Source: JBCBSP01 sp039819095
Lineage (GTDB): Bacteria > Pseudomonadota > Alphaproteobacteria > Caulobacterales > Maricaulaceae
Assembly: GCA_039819095.1 (NCBI GenBank)
Contig: JBCBSP010000004.1
Location: forward strand, 239,222-303,221
Direction: 5' to 3'
Length of the DNA: 64,000 bases
Shown here piece after piece: positions 37,932-45,674 of this stretch. The number at the start of each line of letters is the position of its first letter. Position 1 is the stretch's first letter. The translations under genes were made by a program, and so were the position numbers. The notes under the pieces were generated by a model. It was given only the letters and a program-made list of their open reading frames with translations, ran no database searches and was not told the DNA's origin.

Positions 37932-38686
37932 ACAGGGACAAATTTGGCCAGGTCATATGGCACGATCTTTTCACAGACGATCTTGAAGCCTCAATGCTGT
38001 TTTACAAGCGGGTTGCAGGCTGGACCTACAGAACCGAGCATGCGACGGATTTCGCCTGGGGCGGCGGGGAAAAGGACTTTGTCCTTGCGCTCCTGGAGGA
38101 TGAAGCAGGCGCTGGATTTACGGAAACGCCAACCGAGCTGACGCATGGTTGGATCGCCTATATCGAAGTTCGCGATGTCAATACGACCGCAGCCCTTGCA
38201 AAACAATTCGGCGGGGCGATTGTCCGCCCGCCTTTCGAGGTTCCCGGTGTCGGCCGCAACGCACTCCTGCGCGATCCGCTCGGCGCGCTGATTGGCATTT
38301 CCCAGTCGCGTCACAGCTTTCCTGCGCCGACAACACAATTCGAGAATGAACTCTACGCAAGCCGTACGGAAGATTTCCCGTCAGCCTTCTATGGTGCTCT
38401 TTTCGGCTGGGAGACACAGGCTGCCCCTAATGAAGCGCTGGGCAAGGCTGTGGTTGGACCGTCTGGAGGCGCGATCGCAGGAGTGTTCGCGGTTGCATCA
38501 CTGCCAGGCTCAGAACCGCGCTGGATTCCGAGCCTCAAAACGGCTCATTTCGACGCTTCACTCAAAGCGGCTCATGACTTGAGTGCTGAAGTTCTGTCCA
38601 AGCCCCTTTATGCGAGGGGCCATTCAGACGGCATTGTGTTGCGTGATTGCTGTGGCGCTGTCTTGCGTTTGCAGCGCTCTGCTTGA
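37928..38686 (+). CDS. Two-domain VOC (glyoxalase/bleomycin-resistance fold) protein
   Basis: A 252-residue protein with two VOC modules: the first (about 5-120) begins GQVIWHDLFTDDLEASMLFY and the second (about 130-250) contains YASRTEDFPSAFYGALFGWE. Such tandem VOC proteins act as lyases, dioxygenases or binding proteins; metal ligands are not clear enough to choose. It is translationally coupled to rsgA. Function in this pairing unknown. Confidence 0.85.
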   Translation: MNRDKFGQVIWHDLFTDDLEASMLFYKRVAGWTYRTEHATDFAWGGGEKDFVLALLEDEAGAGFTETPTELTHGWIAYIEVRDVNTTAALAKQFGGAIVRPPFEVPGVGRNALLRDPLGALIGISQSRHSFPAPTTQFENELYASRTEDFPSAFYGALFGWETQAAPNEALGKAVVGPSGGAIAGVFAVASLPGSEPRWIPSLKTAHFDASLKAAHDLSAEVLSKPLYARGHSDGIVLRDCCGAVLRLQRSA

Positions 38687-38990
38687 CCGTGAACACACGA
38701 CGCTGCTTGGGCAAAAACCTGGGTCGACAAGAGCCTTACACTTCAGTGTCCATTCCAGGGCGCTGTAAGCCACTCGTGCCGGCTTTCTCTATCGTCTGAA
38801 TAGAGCCAATCCCTGTCATCCATGTGATGAACTTCTTTCGTCCCCTCCTGCGCCCTTACCGACGTTCGAGCGGTCACGTTCGAATTTCCGCTCTAGGCGA
38901 ATTTCAGCCTTTTGGATCAAGTATGGAGCCTTGGGGCAGTCGCGGCGCCCAGCTGAAAGGCTCGATTTAATTCGGACAGGTCACCGGGCC
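38687..38990. other. Gene-free stretch between VOC gene and acyl-CoA dehydrogenase
   Basis: No supportable ORF or RNA. The last 32 nt (38959-38990) belong to the direct repeat and represent the 3' flank of the acyl-CoA dehydrogenase gene. The rest has lower GC than the chromosome and no strong hairpin. Confidence 0.4.
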
Positions 38991-39078
38991 TCAGGCCTGA
39001 AGGCGAGCCCGGTCGATCAGGGCGGCTTCATCGATCGGCGCTGAGCCCGCGCCCAGCGTCGTGGCCTGCTCGGCCAGG
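38959..39078 (-). repeat. Right copy of the acyl-CoA dehydrogenase 3'-end direct repeat
   Basis: It pairs with 36352-36472. This copy is continuous with the intact dehydrogenase gene. Identity is highest from the stop codon inward (three mismatches in about 92 nt) and falls in the 3' flank. Confidence 0.8.
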
Positions 39079-40649
39079 CGTCGGGCGATGAAGGCGTCGG
39101 CGGCGGGCTCCAGGCCGGCGCGCAGAAGCGTTGAGGCCGACAGGGCGAGCGCCGCGGTTTCTGCAAAGCGCCGCGCATCGGCTTCGCCTACGCCCCGGTT
39201 CAACATGTTCTCAAGCGCGGCGATGCGCGCATCCAGCGCCGGGTGGCGCCCGCTGGCGTCGGCGAGCTCGCTGCGCAGGGCCTCCCGCGCGGCTTCATCG
39301 CGCTGCAGGGCGCGCAACACATCCAGCGCGATGACATTGCCGGAGCCTTCCCAGATGGCGTTGAGCGGGCTCTGCCGGAACATGCGGGGCAGAGGGTGCT
39401 CCTCCACATAGCCCGCCCCGCCATGGGCCTCCATCGCTTCATAGACGAGGTAAGGCGCGCGCTTGCAGATCCAGTATTTGGCGATCGGCGTCATGATGCG
39501 CGCCAGGGCCGCCTCGTGCGCGTCCGCTCCGGCGCGGTCAAAGCTCTCCGCGACACGGAAGGCCAGGGCGAGGGCGGCTTCGGCTTCCATCGACAGCTCA
39601 GCCAGAACCTGGCGCATGAGCGGTTGATCGATCAGCCTGCGTTGAAAGGCGCTGCGCCGGTCGGCATGCCAGATCGCATGTGCGCTCGCATTGCGGATCA
39701 GGCCCGCCGACCCGGCCAGGCAATCCAGCCGGGTATGGTTCACCATCTCGATAATGGTGCGGACGCCGCGGCCCGGCTCGCCGATCCGGCGCGCCCAGGC
39801 GCGCTTGTACTCGATCTCGGATGAGGCGTTGGAGCGGTCGCCGAGCTTGTCTTTCAGGCGCTGAATCTCGATTGCGTTGCGCGTCCCGTCCGGTCGCCAG
39901 CGCGGGACGAGGAAGCAGCTCATGGCCCGCGTCTCGCCTTCGCCCTCATAGGCCAGCGTCAGGAAAGCGTCTGACATTGGCGCGGAACAGAACCATTTAT
40001 GCCCGGTCAACAGAACCTCGCCGTGAGACCCGATGGTTTCGGCGCGAGTCTCATTGGCGCGCACATCCGAACCGCCCTGCTTCTCCGTCATCGCCATGCC
40101 CAGGGTCAGCCCGCGTTTCTCATGGGCGGGAATAAAGCGCCGGTCATACGCCCCCGCCGTTGCGCCCGCGATCCAGTCTTCGGTCCAGTCGCCATGGCGC
40201 AGCGCCGGCACGCAGGCATAGGTCATCGACATCGGACAGCACACGCCTGCATCGGCCGCGCCCATGAGGATGAGCAAGGCCGCGTGCAGAGAATGGCCGG
40301 CGCGCTCCGTCGTCCAGGCTGCGCTGGCCACGCCATGTTCAAGACCCAGCGCCATCAGCGCGTGATAGCTGGGGTGAAACTCCGCCTCATCCAGCCGATG
40401 GCCGTAACGGTCAAAGGGTTTGAAGCGCGGCGGGTTCTCATTGGCGAGCCGCCCGTGCTCCTGCATGTCGCTTGAGCCGACCTGTGAGCCGAAACGATTA
40501 AGAGCCTCGCGGTGGCCGGTCGCCGGTCCGCGCGCGATTGCGCCGGCGAGCATGGCGTCGGCGCTGAACAGGTTCACGTCCTGCAAGGGTTCGGACTGGT
40601 TGAACACCGAATGGGTCTGGAGTTCGCAGCTTGTGGGTTGATCTCTCAT
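38991..40649 (-). CDS. AidB-like acyl-CoA dehydrogenase
   Basis: A 552-residue flavoprotein. The N-terminus THSVFNQSEPLQDVNLFSAD and GRLANENPPRFKPFD match the AidB branch, which has an extra N-terminal domain compared with ordinary acyl-CoA dehydrogenases. The FAD-domain segment MTEKQGGSDVRANET and the C-terminal helical bundle with YVEEHPLPRMFRQSPLNAIWEGS are present. AidB binds DNA and is induced in the E. coli adaptive response, but many homologues may simply be dehydrogenases. Its 3' end is duplicated 2.6 kb away. Confidence 0.92.
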   Translation of the reverse strand: MRDQPTSCELQTHSVFNQSEPLQDVNLFSADAMLAGAIARGPATGHREALNRFGSQVGSSDMQEHGRLANENPPRFKPFDRYGHRLDEAEFHPSYHALMALGLEHGVASAAWTTERAGHSLHAALLILMGAADAGVCCPMSMTYACVPALRHGDWTEDWIAGATAGAYDRRFIPAHEKRGLTLGMAMTEKQGGSDVRANETRAETIGSHGEVLLTGHKWFCSAPMSDAFLTLAYEGEGETRAMSCFLVPRWRPDGTRNAIEIQRLKDKLGDRSNASSEIEYKRAWARRIGEPGRGVRTIIEMVNHTRLDCLAGSAGLIRNASAHAIWHADRRSAFQRRLIDQPLMRQVLAELSMEAEAALALAFRVAESFDRAGADAHEAALARIMTPIAKYWICKRAPYLVYEAMEAHGGAGYVEEHPLPRMFRQSPLNAIWEGSGNVIALDVLRALQRDEAAREALRSELADASGRHPALDARIAALENMLNRGVGEADARRFAETAALALSASTLLRAGLEPAADAFIARRLAEQATTLGAGSAPIDEAALIDRARLQA

Positions 40650-40859
40650 GGCTGCAAGATAAGCGCGTGCGCCCTGCCTGTGTCGAGAGCCGAGGCGCGG
40701 CCCGCCTTATGGACGAAGAATGAACGCAGCATGGACAGGGTTTAACTCGCCGCGCTCGACATGCCGGGCGATCCTGCCGGTCATTGCATCCGCTTCGGGG
40801 CCGGCGCGCATCACAGGATCAACACCGACGCGTCCCGAACCCCGCCCAGGAGATTTGTC

Positions 40860-42059
40860 ATGCTCATGATCATCGTCCCACCGCTCTTCTCCGCGCTCAT
40901 CGCGATTCAGTCCGCCGACACGCCAAGGCTGGACGGCGGGCAATCGGATCGGTCCGAACCGGCGCGGGTATCGGTCACGGACTTCGCCGGCGAGATCCGC
41001 ATTCAAAGCGGCCCGCAGCTGCGCGCGCGGGTGGAGCGCCCGGATACGGCGGTTGAACTGGTCATTGAGCAAAGCGCCGGCGGGATCTCAATCGATGGCG
41101 GCCGCAATCTTCGTCGCTTGGGCTGTTATGGCGGCCTCAATGAAGCGCGCGTGGGTCCGAACCGCCGCGAGGCTGAACCTTTCAGCGCGCTGCCGCTGTT
41201 GATCATCACCAGCCCGGATCCGGTGGCTCTTGAAATCGACGACAGCATTTTTCGGGCCGAAGCCGGCGATCTCGCCGCGCTCGATCTTTCCGCCTCCAGG
41301 TGCGGGGACTTCGCCGCTGCAGATGTGGATGGCCCGGCTCGCATAGCGCTGAGTGGTTCAACCGATGTGGTTCTTGGCGATGTGGCCGAAGCCGCCCGGA
41401 TCGCGATTTCCGGTTCCGGCGATGTCGAGCTGGGCTCGGCGCGCTCGCTGGATGCGCGCATTTCAGGCTCTGGCGACGTGGCGGCCGGTGAAATCTACGG
41501 CCCTGTCAACGCATCCCATTCAGGTTCAGGCGGCCTGAGATCGGGCGATGCGGCGTCCGCCGAAGTGCGCATCAGCGGCTCGGCTGATATCGAGCTTGGC
41601 GATCTGGTTGGCGCGCTGGACGTGCGCATCTCCGGGGCCGGGGACGTGTCAGCCGGTGATGTCGGCGCCCTCAGCGCTCAGACCTCTGGTTCGGGCGGGG
41701 TGCAAGTGCGCGACGTCGATGGCCGGGTCGAGTTCAGCGCCAGCGGGCGCGGCGGGCTTGAGGCAGGGCGAATCGGCGGTCTGGACGCCCGCATAGGCGG
41801 ATCAGCCGATATCGAGGCCGGCGCGGTCGATGGACCGGTGACGGTATCCATTTCCGGCTCTGGCGATGTGGAGATCGGCGGCGGGCGCGCCGAGCCGTTC
41901 GAAGTACGCCTGACCAGCTCTGGCGGGGTGCGCTTTGAAGGGCTCGCGGTCAATCCGCAGATCCAGATCAGCGGCGGCGGCGATGTACGGGTGGATGCGG
42001 TTGAAGGCGCACCCTCGGTTCGCCGCACCGGCAGCGGACGCTTTGAAATCGCCGACTAG
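40860..42059 (+). CDS. Exported GIN-domain (DUF2807) beta-helix protein
   Basis: The 399-residue protein starts with a signal peptide (LMIIVPPLFSALIAIQSAD) and then consists largely of repeated SGSGDV / SGSADIELG-type units of about 18-20 residues (residues about 140-395), a pattern of the putative auto-transporter adhesin head GIN domain. It is probably a right-handed or sheet-rich solenoid in the periplasm or cell surface. The ATG at 40860 follows an AGGAG ribosome binding site. Its 3' end overlaps rlmB by 4 nt, convergently. Confidence 0.85.
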   Translation: MLMIIVPPLFSALIAIQSADTPRLDGGQSDRSEPARVSVTDFAGEIRIQSGPQLRARVERPDTAVELVIEQSAGGISIDGGRNLRRLGCYGGLNEARVGPNRREAEPFSALPLLIITSPDPVALEIDDSIFRAEAGDLAALDLSASRCGDFAAADVDGPARIALSGSTDVVLGDVAEAARIAISGSGDVELGSARSLDARISGSGDVAAGEIYGPVNASHSGSGGLRSGDAASAEVRISGSADIELGDLVGALDVRISGAGDVSAGDVGALSAQTSGSGGVQVRDVDGRVEFSASGRGGLEAGRIGGLDARIGGSADIEAGAVDGPVTVSISGSGDVEIGGGRAEPFEVRLTSSGGVRFEGLAVNPQIQISGGGDVRVDAVEGAPSVRRTGSGRFEIAD

Positions 42060-42862
42060 TCCGCCGGATTGATGCGCGGGTCCATGCGCGAGGCCTCGTA
42101 AAGCGCGATCGCAGCCGCGTTGGACACATTCAGGCTTTCCACATCGGCGCGCATCGGAATGCGGGCCAGAACGTCGCAGGATTTGGCCACGCGTTCGCGC
42201 AGCCCCTTGTCTTCTGCACCCATGACCAGCACCAGGCCCGGCCCGGAATGGCGTGCGACCGCGTCCGCCAGGCTGGTTTCAGAGTCGCCGGCGAGCCCGA
42301 TCGCAGTGCGACCGGCCTCGCGCAGTTTGAGCAGCGTGTCGGCGATATTGGTCACCCTGACATGGGCCAGGCTCTCAGCCGTGCCGACAGCCGCCTTGCA
42401 CAGCGCACCGAACAGGGGCGGGGATTTGCGATCCTGCATGACCACCGCGCGCGCGCCGAAGGCTGAAGCGGACCGGAACAGCGCGCCGACATTCTGCGGA
42501 TCGGTGATCTGATCCAGCACCACGAGCAGGCCATGGGTGGGATCGGTTACGGCGCTGAGCGGCTCCGCCTCCAGCGCGCTCACACGCGCAGCGAAGCCCT
42601 GATGAACCGCGCTGTCGGGCAGGCGTGAGGCGATCTGATGCGGCGGCTCATGACGGGCCTCTGCGCCGTCGGGCAACTCAGCGGACGCATTGCGCGTGAC
42701 ATGCAGCGAGAAGAGCGTGCGGCGCGGGTTGGCCAATGCCGCGAGCACCGCGTGCCGGCCCCAAATCCATCCGTCTTCGGCAGGCGTTCGGCTGCGATTT
42801 TCACCGCGCTGAAAACCGGCTGCAGAACGCGCCTTGGCGTGGTTGCGTGGGGTAGGGGCCAT
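42056..42862 (-). CDS. rlmB: 23S rRNA 2'-O-methyltransferase RlmB (TrmH/SpoU family)
   Basis: RlmB methylates G2251 in the peptidyl-transferase region of 23S rRNA. The 268-residue protein has an N-terminal L30e-like substrate domain (GWIWGRHAVLAALANPRRT) and the SPOUT knot with LVVLDQITDPQNVGALFRSA, LVMGAEDKGLRE and SLNVSNAAAIALYEA. The ATG at 42862 removes an unlikely 45-residue basic extension. It precedes the tRNA-Tyr gene in the divergent orientation, as in related genomes. Confidence 0.93.
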   Translation of the reverse strand: MAPTPRNHAKARSAAGFQRGENRSRTPAEDGWIWGRHAVLAALANPRRTLFSLHVTRNASAELPDGAEARHEPPHQIASRLPDSAVHQGFAARVSALEAEPLSAVTDPTHGLLVVLDQITDPQNVGALFRSASAFGARAVVMQDRKSPPLFGALCKAAVGTAESLAHVRVTNIADTLLKLREAGRTAIGLAGDSETSLADAVARHSGPGLVLVMGAEDKGLRERVAKSCDVLARIPMRADVESLNVSNAAAIALYEASRMDPRINPAD

Positions 42863-43013
42863 CAGTATAGTCCGCGCTCCAAATCGGGGGGGCTTGGTAG
42901 GACGGCCTGCGCGCTTGCGCAACGCCGCTTCACTGCAGGGCTGTTCTGATCTGGGCCTCCCGGCGCGCTTCCGCCTCCCACGCGGCGCCGGGCGCATCGC
43001 CGATACGCGATCT

Positions 43014-43099
43014 GGAGGGGTGGGAGAGTGGTTAAATCCACCAGACTGTAAATCTGGCCGCGCAAGCGTACGCTGGTTCGAATCCAGCCCCCTCCACCA
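43014..43099 (+). tRNA. tRNA-Tyr (anticodon GUA); insertion site of the element
   Basis: An 86-nt class II tRNA with encoded CCA. The acceptor stem GGAGGGG pairs with CCCCTCC; the anticodon arm CCAGA-CTGTAAA-TCTGG gives GUA; the long variable arm GCGCAAGCG and T arm CTGGTTCGAATCCAG are intact. Its last 8 nt form part of the 9-bp att core, so insertion leaves the tRNA whole. The serine recombinase gene reads antisense into it by 68 nt. Confidence 0.96.
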
Positions 43100-44627
43100 T
43101 CTTGCTTTTTTCGGTACTCGAAGACCCCAAAAGCCTGAAAATCATTGGCGTTTCGGCGGTTCGAAATCCATGCTCACGGCAATAGGTCAGGCCCTTAGGG
43201 AACACTAATTTCAGCAGCATTCTACGGTGCTCAAAAACGCCGGAATCCCAGAGTTTCCATGGGTTTGATAGGAACCCCATAGCGGTTCGAAAAACTTCAT
43301 CAAAGGGTCTGATCTGTTGGCCTCGTTTGGTGCTTAATTCGCGGAGTTCGGCCTTCTGATCTTCCAAAGATTCAAGTTGGCGCTCATACGTGCGAATGAC
43401 GGCTGCGCTATCGGCGGCAAGGAGCCTGTCTGCAACGGTCGCGATCTTTCGCTCAAGAGCCACCAGCTCGCGTTTGGCGTCCTCACGGCGAGCATCCGCC
43501 CCGTCGAGCCGCATCTCCCACAGATCGGCCAGCATGGCGCGTCCAGCGGCGAACAGTGCGGGCAGGGGGCGAAGATCACGCAGAAGAGTCTCAAACTCAC
43601 CTTCGATCTTTTCTTTGCGGATCGACTTGCGATGTAGAGAGCACTCCTTGTTGAAGCACCAATAGTAGACATACCGATTGACCCGGCCCTTCGCCCAGGC
43701 GGCGGTGAGATTGTTGCCGCAGCTCGAGCAGGCGATTGCGCCACGAAGAGGGAAGTCCGCGTTTAGGTCTTCGCGGGCAGGGGCGTACGCCTTGCCTTCC
43801 AGACGATCCTGAATACGTCGCCACGTCGCTACTGAAATGAAGGCCTCATGCGTGCCCTGGTACAGCTCAGGCCCCCATTTCGGAACCCGAATTAGGCCCG
43901 CATAGAGGGGGCGCATGAGCATATTTCGAACCGTGTTGATACACACCTTCCCCTTTGCATTCTTCTTGATGCAGGCAAAGGTCTCCATGTGGCGCTGCAC
44001 GTCCGCTATCGAGTTGAACCGTCCATTTGCGTAGCCTTCCAAGCATTCACGAACAACAGAGGCGCGAGGTCCATCTGGGACGAGAACCTTAGTCTTATTG
44101 ATTTCGACGAACTTGTAGCCGACAGGCGGAGCGAAAATGTAGCGTCCGCCCTCGACACACGCGGTCATGCGCTGAATCACTGTGCGGCGATTTTGTTCGC
44201 GTTCGAGCTGACTTTGGGCCGCAAAAACAGCCTCGACGAACTCACCTTCTGGCGTGTCATCAAAACGAAAGTTCAGGCACTCAGGGCGTGCACCTCGTTC
44301 GGCGAGCGCACGCTTGAGCGCGAAGTGGAAATCACGGTCGCGGGCAAAACGTTTAAGGTCATCGAAGATGATGACAAAATTCTCGTTTGGTTTTGCGTCG
44401 AGATAAGAGAGCAGCGCCACCATGCCAGGGCGGTTCATGAAGTCGCCGCCGCCTGAGGCATCGTCCGGGAAGACAGCTTCGACCTCATAGCCATGCAATG
44501 CCGCGTATTGGCGGCAACGGTGTTCCTGGCTTTCTAGGCCGTGGCCTTCTTCCTTCTGCTGTGTGGATGACACGCGGCAATAGATCAATGAGCGTTGAAT
44601 GGGTTTTGATTGTTGCGCTAGCTTCAT
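43032..44627 (-). CDS. Large serine recombinase (integrase) of the element
   Basis: This 531-residue protein has the resolvase-type catalytic domain (about 10-155; nucleophile Ser20 in YCRVSS), the recombinase domain (about 175-275), a zinc ribbon beginning CSSCGNNLT near 305 and ending near CSLHRK, and a coiled coil (about 375-445). It should integrate and excise the element with two-base exchange at att. The ATG at 44627 overlaps the preceding stop (ATGA). The last 19 residues (from GAGFEPAY) are antisense tRNA-Tyr and arose by integration; in a circular molecule the frame would instead run into 61821-61937. Confidence 0.9.
   Translation of the reverse strand: MKLAQQSKPIQRSLIYCRVSSTQQKEEGHGLESQEHRCRQYAALHGYEVEAVFPDDASGGGDFMNRPGMVALLSYLDAKPNENFVIIFDDLKRFARDRDFHFALKRALAERGARPECLNFRFDDTPEGEFVEAVFAAQSQLEREQNRRTVIQRMTACVEGGRYIFAPPVGYKFVEINKTKVLVPDGPRASVVRECLEGYANGRFNSIADVQRHMETFACIKKNAKGKVCINTVRNMLMRPLYAGLIRVPKWGPELYQGTHEAFISVATWRRIQDRLEGKAYAPAREDLNADFPLRGAIACSSCGNNLTAAWAKGRVNRYVYYWCFNKECSLHRKSIRKEKIEGEFETLLRDLRPLPALFAAGRAMLADLWEMRLDGADARREDAKRELVALERKIATVADRLLAADSAAVIRTYERQLESLEDQKAELRELSTKRGQQIRPFDEVFRTAMGFLSNPWKLWDSGVFEHRRMLLKLVFPKGLTYCREHGFRTAETPMIFRLLGSSSTEKSKMVEGAGFEPAYACAARFTVWWI
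43092..43100. other. attL core
   Basis: CTCCACCAT at the 3' end of tRNA-Tyr plus one base. To the left is tRNA (attB side), to the right the element. On the minus strand it reads ATG-GTG-GAG in the recombinase frame. Confidence 0.8.
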
Positions 44628-44944
44628 TCGCAATTCTCCTGTCTGCCCGGCTTAAATTTCCCGGCGGCGTTAAATCGTTTTGATGTTGGTTTATCGCTTG
44701 ATTGTACCACATCGTCGGGCGCATCGGCGCCGTCAGCTTGGCTTTGCTCAATCCATCCACAGATCAATTGCGTTGGCTCCAATCCGAACCCGGCATCGGC
44801 AAATGCCGTCATGATCTTCCAGAGAACAGCCAGCAGCTCTTGCTTCTGCTCCGACGAAATCGAAAGCCCATCAAGATAGGGCTCATATTTGGAGAGGTTT
44901 GGCAGGCCGCTCAATTCATCTAACTGTTCAATCTGTCCATCCAC
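44624..44944 (-). CDS. Small protein encoded ahead of the recombinase
   Basis: A 106-residue acidic protein starting at GTG 44944 behind an AAAGGAG ribosome binding site. The core YLDGLSISSEQKQELLAVLW and IMTAFADAGFGLEP looks conserved and helical; I recall similar small ORFs in front of recombinases in alphaproteobacterial elements, but no function is known to me. It is coupled by a 4-nt overlap to the recombinase and is the first gene after the LexA box, so a directionality factor or regulator is possible. Confidence 0.75.
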   Translation of the reverse strand: MDGQIEQLDELSGLPNLSKYEPYLDGLSISSEQKQELLAVLWKIMTAFADAGFGLEPTQLICGWIEQSQADGADAPDDVVQSSDKPTSKRFNAAGKFKPGRQENCE

Positions 44945-44997
44945 GCGGTCTCTCCTTTCGTCTGTGTTCGCGTTCGCTCTTCTCCTTTGCATCAAAA

Positions 44998-45012
44998 GAA
45001 CATATAGCGAAC
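44998..45012 (-). promoter_or_regulatory. LexA (SOS) box, alphaproteobacterial type
   Basis: GAACATATAGCGAAC is a perfect GAAC-N7-GAAC direct repeat (GTTC-N7-GTTC on the transcribed strand), the alphaproteobacterial LexA consensus. It lies 54 nt upstream of the GTG of the small ORF that precedes the recombinase, where a repressor would block transcription. The role is inferred from motif and place. Confidence 0.75.
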
Positions 45013-45067
45013 ATGCTTGATCAAATTCCCCAATCCGTAAAGGCGGAATCTTCCCTTTGATTTGATC

Positions 45068-45364
45068 TCAACGGCTCCGGTCGAAGTCAGCCCGAGCGTG
45101 TCCGGTCAGCCGGGCTTTGGCATGGTTGCGATTGAGGCCGTCGCGGGCGGCTTCGAGCCGTTCGCGCAACTCGCGGATACGGGCCTCGTTCGCGGCGCGT
45201 ACCTGTGTATGCACGTCAGTTTCGAGAGCGCCGCCGGGGGTGAGGCTAGGCCTCACTTCTGGCGCTTTGCGTTCCGCGATGCGCGCTTTGAGTTCCGCCG
45301 ATGTCGTCAGCGGGCGGGCGGGAGCCGCAGAATTGCAGCTCCCCGGTCCAGCGTTTGTCGTCAA
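45068..45364 (-). CDS. Small hypothetical protein, end of the coupling-protein operon
   Basis: A 98-residue charged protein with a helical C-terminal half (AANEARIRELRERLEAARDG). It starts at TTG 45364, which overlaps the stop of the upstream gene (TTGA), a sign of real translation. No family recognised. Confidence 0.6.
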   Translation of the reverse strand: MTTNAGPGSCNSAAPARPLTTSAELKARIAERKAPEVRPSLTPGGALETDVHTQVRAANEARIRELRERLEAARDGLNRNHAKARLTGHARADFDRSR

Positions 45365-45657
45365 CGGCTTTGGTCAGGGTCTTCGCGTTCGGTTTGGCTA
45401 TTCGGCGCTCGTTGCTCTTCCAAGCGCTGTCGCGGCGTGCGGAGAACGACCTTGCCGTTGGTTGGAAAGGCTTCGAGATCGATATTAAAGCCTTGACCGT
45501 CCTTGTGGGGAAAGGCTGCGCCCACACGGTTGAAGTAGCTATCACCCTTGCCGTTTTCGCGGACGCTGTAGGCGACATGGCTTGGCGGGTTTGCCGTCTT
45601 TTCAGGGGCGCTTGCAGCCTGCGAAGTCACGTCGCGCGGTTCCTGCTCTTCGCTCAT
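45361..45657 (-). CDS. Small conserved protein of mobile elements
   Basis: A 98-residue protein with an AAGGAGG ribosome binding site. The core HVAYSVRENGKGDSYFNRVG and AAFPHKDGQGFNIDL resembles a small protein type often found in alphaproteobacterial plasmids and integrative elements near transfer genes. Its function is not known to me. It lies 17 nt downstream of the coupling protein gene. Confidence 0.75.
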   Translation of the reverse strand: MSEEQEPRDVTSQAASAPEKTANPPSHVAYSVRENGKGDSYFNRVGAAFPHKDGQGFNIDLEAFPTNGKVVLRTPRQRLEEQRAPNSQTEREDPDQSR

Positions 45658-45674
45658 GATCGAGCCTCCTTTTG

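Larger units (their letters stand above)
36473..38958. mobile_element. 2.5-kb insertion carrying rsgA and a VOC gene
   Basis: The block is bracketed by direct repeats of about 120 bp that contain the acyl-CoA dehydrogenase 3' end and about 30 bp of its 3' flank. It carries two overlapping genes and two gene-free ends (36473-36842 and 38687-38958), with lower GC than the flanks. No integrase or transposase is visible, so the way it arrived is unclear: site-specific integration with later loss of the integrase, or homologous import of a segment from a relative. Confidence 0.5.

Noticed and set aside
36843..38686. rsgA-VOC segment as a composite transposon
   Set aside because: No transposase and no terminal inverted repeats; the flanking repeats are gene 3' ends, not insertion sequences.
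38687..38958. Small genes in the gap after the VOC gene
   Set aside because: Short frames lack ribosome binding sites and coding character.
44961..44977. A second LexA box at the GTTCGCGTTC sequence
   Set aside because: The two GTTC units are separated by 2 nt, not the required 7.
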